From NCBI GenBank assembly GCA_002425225.1, contig DILV01000001.1, positions 1-53,784 on the forward strand: DNA of 53,784 nucleotides, written 5' to 3'. The notes under the pieces are model-generated. The model did not search any database. It was not told where the DNA came from and worked only from the letters and a program-made list of their open reading frames with translations. Each line of letters opens with the position of its first letter. Position 1 is the stretch's first letter. Source of the stretch: Thiothrix sp. UBA5583 (lineage in GTDB: Bacteria > Pseudomonadota > Gammaproteobacteria > Thiotrichales > Thiotrichaceae). The translations under genes were made by a program, and so were the position numbers. Below are positions 1 to 7,692 of this stretch, piece after piece.

Positions 1-443
1 GCTGACTTGTGTATAAGGAGATGGATTGAAACCCCCTTACCAGTCCGTGCCGATTTGTTTGATGGTATTCTCCCGGCTTATTTAGTCGGGAGTGGATTGA
101 AACCACGAGTTTTTGAATGTGCCACTGGTATCGCGCGCATTCTCCCGGCTTATTTAGTCGGGAGTGGATTGAAACTGGGTCATGCGCGGGCATGACAATT
201 TGCTCGAGCATTCTCCCGGCTTATTTAGTCGGGAGTGGATTGAAACCTGATGTGCGAAAACCCCCGCTTATGGGCGGAGGTATTCTCCCGGCTTATTTAG
301 TCGGGAGTGGATTGAAACGGCTTACAAACCGCCTCGCCTCAACTTGACGCGGTATTCTCCCGGCTTATTTAGTCGGGAGTGGATTGAAACAAGCTGATGT
401 TGCAATCTTATTACGTGCTTAATTTATTCTCCCGGCTTTTTTG
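1..443 (+). CRISPR. CRISPR array, trailer end, no cas genes in window
   Basis: Five identical 37-bp repeats lie at 67-103, 139-175, 210-246, 282-318 and 354-390, separated by unique spacers of 34-35 bp. Each repeat starts ATTCTCCCGGCT and ends GGATTGAAAC. A 9-bp stem (CTCCCGGCT with AGTCGGGAG, one G-U pair) surrounds a TATTT loop. The ATTGAAAC end matches the usual crRNA 5' handle of class 1 systems, so the array is probably transcribed on the plus strand. The repeat at 426-443 keeps only its first half, as expected of the trailer end. At the left edge, 1-32 keeps the last 11 bases of the repeat but is divergent before that. No cas gene or leader is visible; both may lie left of the window. 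The subtype (type I or III) cannot be decided from repeats alone. Confidence 0.97.
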
Positions 444-482
444 GTGAATTGACGCTGGTATATCAAGGATGATAGCGGCAGT

Positions 483-1403
483 TTACTGCAACACTTTGCC
501 TGAACGTTCCCAGCGCACCTGTTGCGCCTTATTGTCGAGTGACAGCCATACCTGTCGTGCCTTGCCGATCACATCCTGCAAGGGGATTGTGCCGAATACT
601 CGCGAGTCGTGGCTGTCATTGCGGTTATCGCCCAGCACGAATACCTGTCCCGGCGGCACAGTCAGCTCAGAGGGCAGCAAGGTGGGTTTGTTGCTTGCCC
701 AGAAAACCTGCCAGTTACGTTTGCCATCCGTCTCCGTTACGCGCAGACCGCCTGCCACGTTTTCTGATAATACACGGGTGGATTTACCATTGATCAATAC
801 CTCATTACTCCGAATCTGGATCTTGTCGCCCGGCAAGCCAACAATGCGCTTGATGAAATAGGTGGTACGGTCATTCGGGTAAACGAAAATGGCAATGTCG
901 CCACGTTGCACAGCCTGTCGTGTTCCGGGGCGGTTGTAACGCTTGTCGGCAAACAGCATGTCGCCGGTCATTACCGTTGGTTCCATGCTGGCTGACGGAA
1001 CCTTGAATGACTCCACCTGATACTTGCTCACGTATTCGAGCAGCAAGGGCAGGGCAAGCATGTTCCACAAAAGGAATACCAGCACATAAACCCCGCTGCA
1101 TTGCCACCCTAGGAGGGCGTAATCCGGCTGGCGACGGGCGCTACGAAACGCATCCACCATGCTATACAACCACACCAGCAAGACTAGCCCGATGCTGCCC
1201 AGCAGGGTGGGAATCATCCAGTCGGCTGGCAAGTAAAGTGTTGCCAGCAAGACTGCGGGAACGCTCAGCAAGGTAATGATCAAAAAAAGCCAGACAGCTT
1301 TGTTGATTGCACCGTTATACAACTGCCCCAAACCAGGCAGGATCAGCGACATCAGCAAGGCGGCAAGTGGCTTGCGGCGTTTGGTGGTGGGAGTGTTTGT
1401 CAT
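483..1403 (-). CDS. lepB: Signal peptidase I with extra N-terminal membrane region
   Basis: A membrane serine protease (family S26) that removes signal peptides from exported proteins on the periplasmic face. The catalytic Ser is in PSASMEP (about residue 139) and the general-base Lys in IKRIVGLPGD (about residue 185). The conserved GDNRNDSHDSR box follows near the C-terminus. At 306 aa it is of normal length, but its front is unusual. Residues 12-125 hold about four hydrophobic segments, beginning with a PGLGQLYNG stretch like that of small TM2-type membrane proteins, instead of the usual one or two anchors. The ATG at 1403 lies 15 bp after the stop of the upstream membrane protein gene, so the two are probably co-transcribed. 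No clear Shine-Dalgarno sequence precedes it. Confidence 0.93.
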   Translation of the reverse strand: MTNTPTTKRRKPLAALLMSLILPGLGQLYNGAINKAVWLFLIITLLSVPAVLLATLYLPADWMIPTLLGSIGLVLLVWLYSMVDAFRSARRQPDYALLGWQCSGVYVLVFLLWNMLALPLLLEYVSKYQVESFKVPSASMEPTVMTGDMLFADKRYNRPGTRQAVQRGDIAIFVYPNDRTTYFIKRIVGLPGDKIQIRSNEVLINGKSTRVLSENVAGGLRVTETDGKRNWQVFWASNKPTLLPSELTVPPGQVFVLGDNRNDSHDSRVFGTIPLQDVIGKARQVWLSLDNKAQQVRWERSGKVLQ

Positions 1404-1418
1404 CGGGTATTTAGGGGG

Positions 1419-2081
1419 TTACTGCGCCCGTGCTGCTACCGTACTAGTGTTTACGGTCTCACTTGGTACTGAGGCGTTGTCTGCTATCTCTTCAGTGGGT
1501 AACGGCGCACCGCTGCTGTCCAGATCAGGATGGAATTCATGCCTGTTGTTTTCGGTAGAGTGGCTGCCAACAGGAAATGTTTTGTGTTCCCGTAGGTAAT
1601 CGGTGTCGTCAACTCCCACCAGCTTACCAATCAGGCGAGCGCGGGTTTTCTGTTTCAGGGCGTTTTCCAGATTTTCACACAGGCTGTTGGCGAGCAGAAA
1701 ACGCTGGGTGTTTTCCAGTTTGCCCTGAAACGTGTTGAGTTGTTCCAGTGTTTTGCCATACAGAAAAAAATTGACGGCGGCAATGAAGGAGGATAAAGCC
1801 CCGCCGATGATTCCGGCTGTTGAGATTTCTACGGAAGCGGATTCTTTAATTACCATGTAGCCGATAATAACCATGAAAAACGCCAGCCCAACACCACTGG
1901 CAATCAAGGCAATACGGAAACTGCGGGCTGCCTGATTAAGAGCCAGGGAATAGTATTCCTTGAGCTGTTTCAACTGGTTGACTGCGATGCCCTTGACATC
2001 GTTATCAGCGGTCTTGGACAAGCTTTCCAGTACCGCTTGTTGTTTGACGCTAAATTGTTCGGTTTCGGATGACTTCATCAT
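1419..2081 (-). CDS. Two-TM protein resembling TRADD-N-associated membrane domain
   Basis: A 220-aa protein. Residues 1-50 are a charged helical stretch. Hydrophobic segments at about 56-78 and 86-108 form a two-helix hairpin, followed by TLEQLNTFQGKLENTQRFLL and ANSLCENL, then a charged, disordered tail. The pattern of YYSLALNQAARSF before TM1 and LYGKTLEQLN after TM2 is what I remember of the TRADD-N-associated two-TM domain, described mainly in cyanobacterial conflict-type proteins. That assignment is from memory and moderately secure. No effector or sensor domain is fused to it here. An AGGGAG sequence lies about 10 nt before the ATG. It is the first gene of a likely two-gene operon with lepB and is divergent from the ABC ATPase gene. 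Confidence 0.7.
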   Translation of the reverse strand: MMKSSETEQFSVKQQAVLESLSKTADNDVKGIAVNQLKQLKEYYSLALNQAARSFRIALIASGVGLAFFMVIIGYMVIKESASVEISTAGIIGGALSSFIAAVNFFLYGKTLEQLNTFQGKLENTQRFLLANSLCENLENALKQKTRARLIGKLVGVDDTDYLREHKTFPVGSHSTENNRHEFHPDLDSSGAPLPTEEIADNASVPSETVNTSTVAARAQ

Positions 2082-2142
2082 TTATGCTTGTCTCCCTATG
2101 GTGATGTGCCCATTATAGCTGATTGAAAATAAAGAGTCTGTT

Positions 2143-2982
2143 ATGCCGTTATTAGCCATTGAGTCCCTGCATGTCCATTTCGATACGCCAGAAGGCCGGG
2201 TTGAAGCCGTGCGTGGAGTGGATTTGTCATTGGAGCCGGGTGAAACACTCGCGGTCGTCGGTGAATCAGGTGCAGGCAAAAGCCAACTGTTCCATGCAGC
2301 GATGGGGTTGCTGCCACGTAATGCCCGTACCAGCGGCAGTATCCGTTTTGCAGGTACAGAATTACTGAATCAGCCAGCCGGTGTGCTCAACCGTTATCGT
2401 GGCAAGCGCATTGGCATGATTTTCCAGGATCCCATGACTGCGCTGAACCCGCTGTTGACCATTGGGCGACAATTGACAGAAGTGCTGGAAGTACATCAGG
2501 GCGTAAAGCCACGCGCAGCACGCCAGCAAGCGATTGCCATGCTGGATCAGGTGCAGATTTCCGATGCTGCTCGCCGTTTCAGCAGCTACCCACATGAGCT
2601 TTCCGGCGGAATGCGCCAGCGGGTGATGATTGCCATGTCGTTGCTGTGTCAGCCGGAACTGTTGATTGCCGACGAGCCAACCACCGCGCTGGATGTCACG
2701 GTACAATCCAGTATCATGGCCTTGTTGCGGGAAATAGGTCACAGCCGTGGGATGGCGTTAATCCTGATTACACACGATTTGCCACTGGCAGGCGGTTTGT
2801 GTGACCGGGTTGCCGTTATGCGCCACGGTCAGGTAGTGGAACAGAATAGTGTGGAAAATGTTTTCTACCACCCGCAACATTCCTATACACAACACTTGCT
2901 GTCAGCCTCTGGTTTCGCCTACGATTGTGCGCCACAACAACAATGTACTCCGCCCGCAGTCAACCAACCACCCAAGGAGTAG
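2143..2982 (+). CDS. Oligopeptide/dipeptide ABC transporter ATPase (OppD/DppD type)
   Basis: A 279-aa ATP-binding subunit of a peptide or nickel-type ABC importer. It shows Walker A (GESGAGKS), Q-loop (MIFQDPMTALNP), signature (LSGGMRQRV), Walker B (LLIADEPTTALD) and the H-loop (LITHDLP). The TTALDVTVQ stretch is typical of the OppD/DppD/YejF group. It lacks the extended C-terminal solute-family tail of full OppD proteins, so it is shorter than usual (about 320 aa). No permease or binding protein lies next to it. Matching oppA, oppB and oppC genes without ATPases are at 34.3-38.7 kb and could be its partners. The stop is 4 bp before the fumarase start, so the two are probably co-transcribed. 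Confidence 0.88.
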   Translation: MPLLAIESLHVHFDTPEGRVEAVRGVDLSLEPGETLAVVGESGAGKSQLFHAAMGLLPRNARTSGSIRFAGTELLNQPAGVLNRYRGKRIGMIFQDPMTALNPLLTIGRQLTEVLEVHQGVKPRAARQQAIAMLDQVQISDAARRFSSYPHELSGGMRQRVMIAMSLLCQPELLIADEPTTALDVTVQSSIMALLREIGHSRGMALILITHDLPLAGGLCDRVAVMRHGQVVEQNSVENVFYHPQHSYTQHLLSASGFAYDCAPQQQCTPPAVNQPPKE

Positions 2983-2986
2983 AGCC

Positions 2987-4501
2987 ATGACCATCATTAA
3001 ACAGGATGACGTGATTGCCAGCGTGGCGGACGCGCTGCAATTTATTTCCTATTACCACCCGATGGATTTCATCGAAGCCATGCATGAAGCCTGGCAACGT
3101 GAGGAATCCCCCGCAGCCAGGGATTCCATCGCGCAGATTCTAGTGAACTCGCGCATGTGTGCCGAAGGCCACCGCCCGATCTGCCAAGATACTGGCATTG
3201 TCACCGTATTCGTCAAGGTCGGTATGAATGTGCAGTGGCAAGGCGACATGAGTCTTGCTGACATGATCAACGAAGGCGTGCGCCGCGCTTACATGCAACC
3301 GGACAATGTGTTGCGTGCTTCTATCCTCGCTGATCCTGCCGGTGCGCGGAAAAATACCAAAGACAACACCCCTGCGGTTATCCATTACGAAATCGTCCCC
3401 GGCGACAAAGTGGAATTCGATGTGGCTGCAAAAGGCGGCGGTTCCGAGAACAAGTCCAAAATGGTGATGCTCAACCCGTCTGACAGCATTGTTGACTGGG
3501 TATTGAAAACGGTTCCAACCATGGGAGCGGGCTGGTGTCCACCGGGTATGCTCGGCATCGGTATCGGTGGCACGGCAGAAAAAGCCGCCGTCATGGCGAA
3601 AGAAGCCCTGATGGAACATATCGACATCCATGAACTGAAGGCGCGTGGCCCGCAAAACCGCATCGAAGAGTTACGTCTGGAACTGTTTGAAAAGGTCAAT
3701 AACCTGGGGCTGGGAGCACAAGGTCTGGGAGGTTTGACCACGGTACTGGATGTCAAAATCAAGGATTACCCCACCCACGCCGCTTCCTTGCCGGTGTGTA
3801 TGATCCCCAACTGCGCAGCTACCCGCCACACCCATTTCGTGCTGGATGGTTCCGGCGCAGCCTTGCAAACGCCGCCTGATCTTGCCAACTGGCCGCAAAT
3901 CTCGCTGGAAGGCGGTGCGCAAGCTACCCGTGTCAACCTCGACACCATTACCCCGGAAGACGTGCGCAACCTGAAACCAGGTGAAACCGTGCTACTGTCG
4001 GGCAAGATGTTGACCGGGCGTGATGCTGCCCACAAGCGCATGGTAGACATGCTCAATAAGGGCGAAAAATTGCCGGTTGACCTGAAAGGTCGCTTCATTT
4101 ACTACGTTGGCCCGGTTGACCCGGTACGTGATGAGGTTGTCGGTCCGGCTGGCCCGACCACTTCCACCCGTATGGACAAGTTTACCCGCCAGATTCTGGC
4201 TGAAACCGGCTTGTTGGGCATGATTGGTAAATCCGAACGTGGCCCGGTAGCGATTGAGGCGATCAAGGAATTCGGGGCGGTCTACCTCATGGCAGTTGGT
4301 GGTGCGGCTTATTTGGTTTCCAAGGCGATTATCGGTGCGAAAGTGCTGGCTTTCCCGGAACTGGGGATGGAAGCCATCTACGAATTCGAGGTCAAGGATA
4401 TGCCTGTGACGGTAGCCGTCGACAGCAACGGTGAATCTGTGCATACCACCGGCCCCGCCAAGTGGAAGCAGATCATTGACGCGCGTGTGATTGGCAAATA
4501 A
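2987..4501 (+). CDS. fumA: Class I fumarate hydratase (iron-sulfur)
   Basis: Interconverts fumarate and malate in the citric acid cycle in the cytoplasm. The 504-aa protein has the two-domain class I layout. The N-terminal catalytic part contains MCAEGHRPICQDTG, and CMIPNCAATRH further on supplies cysteines expected to ligate the oxygen-sensitive [4Fe-4S] cluster. The C-terminal beta part begins near LKPGETVLLSGKM. The chosen ATG is preceded by AAGGAG and starts 4 bp after the ABC ATPase stop. The reading frame remains open further upstream, but only inside the ATPase gene. Single-chain architecture resembles E. coli FumA/FumB; which paralogue it matches best cannot be decided here. Confidence 0.95.
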   Translation: MTIIKQDDVIASVADALQFISYYHPMDFIEAMHEAWQREESPAARDSIAQILVNSRMCAEGHRPICQDTGIVTVFVKVGMNVQWQGDMSLADMINEGVRRAYMQPDNVLRASILADPAGARKNTKDNTPAVIHYEIVPGDKVEFDVAAKGGGSENKSKMVMLNPSDSIVDWVLKTVPTMGAGWCPPGMLGIGIGGTAEKAAVMAKEALMEHIDIHELKARGPQNRIEELRLELFEKVNNLGLGAQGLGGLTTVLDVKIKDYPTHAASLPVCMIPNCAATRHTHFVLDGSGAALQTPPDLANWPQISLEGGAQATRVNLDTITPEDVRNLKPGETVLLSGKMLTGRDAAHKRMVDMLNKGEKLPVDLKGRFIYYVGPVDPVRDEVVGPAGPTTSTRMDKFTRQILAETGLLGMIGKSERGPVAIEAIKEFGAVYLMAVGGAAYLVSKAIIGAKVLAFPELGMEAIYEFEVKDMPVTVAVDSNGESVHTTGPAKWKQIIDARVIGK

Positions 4502-4509
4502 CTGCTGAA

Positions 4510-4553
4510 GGGTAAAGGCACAACAAGCATTGTGCCTTTACCCGTTCTTTTTC
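4510..4553 (+). terminator. Intrinsic terminator after fumarase
   Basis: A perfect 14-bp stem (4510-4523 with 4530-4543) has a 6-nt loop and is followed by GTTCTTTTTC. The right arm covers the stop codon of the convergent lysozyme-like gene, so the hairpin separates two converging units. A T-tract is present only on the plus side. Confidence 0.85.
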
Positions 4554-5260
4554 ACTACCGGGATACCTAATGCGTTCGCATAAGCCGTGTCTTCGTCAAG
4601 CCCGGCATCCACCAGCTTCTGAAAATCATCCCTGGCTTTGCGTAGAGCGCCTTCGACACGGGTTGAGCTGATCCGCGCCTTGTTGTTGCCTTTGCCATCG
4701 TAAAGCCCACGTCCGCTGGGCGCTTTGAACGCTGCCCATTCGCGGGCTACAGCATATTTGGCAGAATATAAATCCTGACCATGCCTGACCCAGCGGTCAA
4801 TGGCTGGCTGTTTTTCCTTTGCCAGATACAGGGCAAAAATAGTGTCCTGCACGGCTGGGCTAAAGGGCGTAGAAGGGTGGAGGTTGAGTTCGCGGACAGC
4901 GTGGTTCAGCGTCTCCGGGATGATCTGGTAGTGTCCGACAGCCAGCAGTTTTTGTGTGGAGCAGGAAGGCAACGACTGATAGTACTGGATTTCCCGAATC
5001 GTCATACCCGTCAGGTTCAAAGGCGCACGGTTGCTTTTGGCACAACGCATGGAACCCCGGTTGTAACTGTTATAGCCACGGCTGCCTGATTCACCTTCCA
5101 GAATCAGTTTCTTGAGTGTGCCAGGGGGCGCGTGGCTATTGCTGTAGTGCAGGCCAGTTCCCGCCGCCAGCAGGGACAAGACGATGCCCGCAGTGAATGC
5201 CAGCCAATGCCGGGAGAAGGCTCTGACAGGGGAGCCAACATGGTAATGGATGCTGTTCAT
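4538..5260 (-). CDS. Membrane-anchored lysozyme/muramidase-like protein
   Basis: A 240-aa protein with one N-terminal membrane segment (about residues 19-39) and a periplasmic lysozyme-like fold. Residues 52-70 read ILEGESGSRGYNSYNRGS, in which a Glu (E55 or E57) is the likely catalytic acid. LLAVGHYQIIPETL (about 105-118) is the GxYQIIPxT motif of phage and transglycosylase-type muramidases. The predicted role is local cleavage of peptidoglycan. The start is the ATG at 5260, which overlaps the stop of the FtsK-like gene as ATGA; the frame is open further upstream inside that gene but a start there is unlikely. It is the last gene of the cluster, and its association with a membrane complex suggests it opens the cell wall for that complex. 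Confidence 0.72.
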   Translation of the reverse strand: MNSIHYHVGSPVRAFSRHWLAFTAGIVLSLLAAGTGLHYSNSHAPPGTLKKLILEGESGSRGYNSYNRGSMRCAKSNRAPLNLTGMTIREIQYYQSLPSCSTQKLLAVGHYQIIPETLNHAVRELNLHPSTPFSPAVQDTIFALYLAKEKQPAIDRWVRHGQDLYSAKYAVAREWAAFKAPSGRGLYDGKGNNKARISSTRVEGALRKARDDFQKLVDAGLDEDTAYANALGIPVVKKNG

Positions 5261-6729
5261 TCCTGCGGCTGCCACTTTTCCTGGATGGTTGTTACTGCCT
5301 GCTCGATTTCTTCGCCCGAAACAGCGGCAGATAATGCCCGTTTCGGTGCTGCATCTCCTGACATGAACACGTAGCACTCGCCTTGTTCGCCCAAGGTTTC
5401 GCAGCCTTTCTGTCCGATCAGCAATTCACTGAACTCATGGGCACGTACCCGCATTCCGATACTGGAAGGGATACCCTGACGCAGGGTTTCGCCGCAGGTT
5501 TTGGGGTCATAGCACTGGATGCCGAACAGGAAGTGGATTCCGGCTTCCTGCGTGGGGGCAGCACCAATCATGTCGAGCAGCAACGCCTTGATGGTTTCGC
5601 CAATTTCCCGGTCATCATCCGCAGAAACCGGGGCATTGCATTTCAGGCCGATGGTCAGCTCGCTGAAAGCAATCAGGTGGTAGGGCATGGGTTTTTCAGG
5701 GAAACGGCGGTTGTAGGCGGCAATATTGCTGACACCTGCTTCCCTGAACACATCGCAACGCTGGAGCATCATTTCACGGATATGCAGCAGACGCTTGTAA
5801 GCCTTGTGCATTTCGGTAATGACGGGTTCGACTACGTGGGGCAGGTTGTTACATACCGCCAATTCCAGCAGCTTGGGGTCGATCAGGGTGATGCGCAATC
5901 TGTCTGGTGACATGGCATAGCTTGCCCCCAGCAAGATGTTGAGCATTTGTCCGGCACGTTCCATACCTATTTCTCCGCCAACCAGCAGGTGAGGAGCATG
6001 GGTAATGTCAACTAGCAACGGGTTGCCAACCAAATCTTCACCCACCAGACCCGGTAGGGTATGGCTTGATTGTGCTGCTGCTTTCAGCATCTCAATAGTG
6101 CGGATGGCGCGGTACTGTGTTTTGGGTACATACATGGCTGCACGACCATTACCGATATTGGCATCAATACTGATATGGCTGCCTTTGGGGAGTTTCAGGG
6201 AACGGGCGAAATTGTCGCCGAGGGTTACAACGTTGTTGATGTCGTAACCTTGCTGAACTTCCAGTTCGTACATGTCCAGTGTAGCCCCGGACGTATCCAG
6301 CACAACCACATTGGCCTTAATGTTGTGGGCATTCAGGGCATCCTGGATTTTTTTGCCCCACCATTTTTCGGGATCCATGCCTTCTTCAAGCAGAAAGCGG
6401 CGTTTGACTTCCTCTTCCTTGGTCTTTGCTTCCGGTTTGCCCAGCCAGTGCCCGCCACGTAAAGGGCGGGTAGCATCCAGAATGGCAAAACCGACAATGA
6501 GCGCTAGCCCGGTAGCAAAACCGTTGATACCCCAGATCAGGTACAACACCATAAGTACGGGAACGCCTATCAGGGTAGGTTTCGCCATGTCAACCAGATC
6601 TGTGCCTGAGGGCTTGGCAGTGCGCCAGGCTTCAGGCAATACACCCACTTTGTATTTGGTACACCAGACAAGAAAGGTTTCTTTGATGTTTTGCTGTTCG
6701 GATATTTTTTTGGATATTTCAAGGGACAC
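5257..6729 (-). CDS. FtsK/SpoIIIE-like membrane protein with inactivated Walker motifs
   Basis: A 490-aa protein. Two membrane segments lie at about 52-68 and 69-84. Residues about 125-205 resemble the FtsK alpha domain (ARSLKLPKGSHISI) and 240-480 the RecA-like beta domain. The family landmark LIDPKLLEL (282-290) and the following PHVV and AAYNRR positions are kept. Where FtsK has the P-loop GTTGSGKS this protein has GGEIGMERAGQ, with no GK[ST]. Where FtsK has a Walker B such as VVLVDEFADL it has LIAFSELTIG. The ATQRP motif is GIQCYDP. No gamma winged-helix domain is present. ATP-driven DNA pumping is therefore unlikely, and a structural or coupling role is inferred. The start is GTG at 6729, preceded at 9 nt by GGAGG; an upstream TTG at 6771 has no such site. 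The gene overlaps both neighbours. Confidence 0.8.
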   Translation of the reverse strand: MSLEISKKISEQQNIKETFLVWCTKYKVGVLPEAWRTAKPSGTDLVDMAKPTLIGVPVLMVLYLIWGINGFATGLALIVGFAILDATRPLRGGHWLGKPEAKTKEEEVKRRFLLEEGMDPEKWWGKKIQDALNAHNIKANVVVLDTSGATLDMYELEVQQGYDINNVVTLGDNFARSLKLPKGSHISIDANIGNGRAAMYVPKTQYRAIRTIEMLKAAAQSSHTLPGLVGEDLVGNPLLVDITHAPHLLVGGEIGMERAGQMLNILLGASYAMSPDRLRITLIDPKLLELAVCNNLPHVVEPVITEMHKAYKRLLHIREMMLQRCDVFREAGVSNIAAYNRRFPEKPMPYHLIAFSELTIGLKCNAPVSADDDREIGETIKALLLDMIGAAPTQEAGIHFLFGIQCYDPKTCGETLRQGIPSSIGMRVRAHEFSELLIGQKGCETLGEQGECYVFMSGDAAPKRALSAAVSGEEIEQAVTTIQEKWQPQE

Positions 6730-7084
6730 TAGTGCGAGCCTCCGCAACAGAACTGGCAGGTTTCTCAGCAACCGGAGCTGTTTTTTCCGCCCACCAGTCT
6801 TTCATGCCATCCAGCCATTGTGGTGTGGCTGCGGTTGTGATGGCGGATTCAATACGTCCTACGGTCACTGACACGGGCTGCCCTTGGTAAAGGGAGTATG
6901 CCAGTACACCCACTGTTACAGCACCAATCAGACCAAGCCATGAAAAGCCGGAAGCCGCCGTATTGGCGTTGCTTCCGACATGGACATGCACTTGTACCGG
7001 TTCCTGTGGGGGGGGCGAAAATGTCTGGACGGGCAGCAGCTCTCCCATCAACACTCGCTGCCCATCAGTCAACTCTTGCCTCAT
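6719..7084 (-). CDS. Single-pass membrane protein of the FtsK-like cluster
   Basis: A 121-aa protein of unknown family. A short cytoplasmic-looking start is followed by a proline- and valine-rich stretch (FSPPPQEPVQVHVHVG), one membrane segment (about residues 48-66, LGLIGAVTVGVLAYSLY) and a tail ending in an alanine- and proline-rich linker. The ATG at 7084 overlaps the stop of the preceding gene (TGATG), which suggests translational coupling. A GTG at 7111 would add nine residues and is the alternative start. The end overlaps the GTG of the FtsK-like gene by 11 bp. No function can be assigned. The tight packing suggests a component of the same membrane complex. Confidence 0.62.
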   Translation of the reverse strand: MRQELTDGQRVLMGELLPVQTFSPPPQEPVQVHVHVGSNANTAASGFSWLGLIGAVTVGVLAYSLYQGQPVSVTVGRIESAITTAATPQWLDGMKDWWAEKTAPVAEKPASSVAEARTSVP

Positions 7085-7620
7085 CAACTGCACCCGCAGT
7101 TTTTTGCCCACTTGCTATCCAGACTGCCATTATTGTTCATCTGGATGCATTCATTCTTTTCCTGCTGGGTCAATTGTCTGCCGAGCACGCCACTGTAAAA
7201 GCTGCACTGGCTCATATCGTATTGTTTGTTGCTGACAACAGCCATATTGGAGTTGTACTGGAAGCCTGGCACTGCCTGAGGAATACGGTTCACGTCAGCG
7301 CCACCAGCAGTCATCAGTACCAGCACCAGGACGGTGGATGCAACCCAGTTGATTTCTTCTTCCCAGACATTGGCCATGCTGAGGATGGCGCGTGCGCCTT
7401 CGGCAATGGCAACAACCCCAATCTTGTAAGGAGGTGCATTAAGCCCTGTAAACTCAAGTGGGTTTTCCCCGTGAAAAGCGAAGTAGCCCATCCACATGGC
7501 AGCCAGCAAATGGAAGAACCAGCCAATATCAACAGCACTCATGCCCATTAACAGTGGCTTAGTGCTTAATACGGTAGCAATGCGGGTGCGTTTTTGCTCA
7601 ACAACAGTTGAAATGGCCAT
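7084..7620 (-). CDS. Multi-pass membrane protein with Cys-containing tail
   Basis: A 178-aa protein of unknown family and first full gene of the cluster. Hydrophobic segments lie at about 30-50 (VDIGWFFHLLAAMWMGYFAF), about 65-82 (weaker) and 89-106 (INWVASTVLVLVLMTAG). The C-terminal part is soluble, rich in Asn and Gln, and has four cysteines (one in DMSQCSFYSG, one in KNECIQ and two in NCGC near the end), as expected if it lies in the oxidising periplasm. A run of G residues (AGGGGGT) precedes the ATG. It is encoded directly after a short upstream reading frame whose stop abuts the ATG. Confidence 0.68.
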   Translation of the reverse strand: MAISTVVEQKRTRIATVLSTKPLLMGMSAVDIGWFFHLLAAMWMGYFAFHGENPLEFTGLNAPPYKIGVVAIAEGARAILSMANVWEEEINWVASTVLVLVLMTAGGADVNRIPQAVPGFQYNSNMAVVSNKQYDMSQCSFYSGVLGRQLTQQEKNECIQMNNNGSLDSKWAKNCGCS

Positions 7621-7692
7621 TTACACACCCCCTGCAACGGATGACTGGAAGGAATATGTAAGGGATGCACAAGCAATGACTTGCTGCGTCAT
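7621..7692 (-). CDS. Possible 23-codon leader peptide or small protein
   Basis: A short ATG-initiated frame (begins MTQQVIACASL, ends SSVAGGV) stops with TAA immediately before the ATG of the multi-pass membrane protein and is in the same frame as it. A GAGG sequence lies about 10 nt before the ATG. The frame has an in-frame stop just upstream. It could be a regulatory leader, a real small subunit, or chance. The exact abutment of stop and start is the only support. Confidence 0.3.
   Translation of the reverse strand: MTQQVIACASLTYSFQSSVAGGV

Noticed and set aside
6730-6771. Longer version of the FtsK-like protein starting at TTG 6771
   Set aside because: No ribosome site, a 53-bp overlap with the previous gene, and a much better GTG with GGAGG at 6729.
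4538-7620. Prophage or conjugative element explanation for the membrane cluster
   Set aside because: No integrase, terminase, relaxase, structural or replication genes, and no attachment repeats are visible around it. The lysozyme-like gene alone is not enough.
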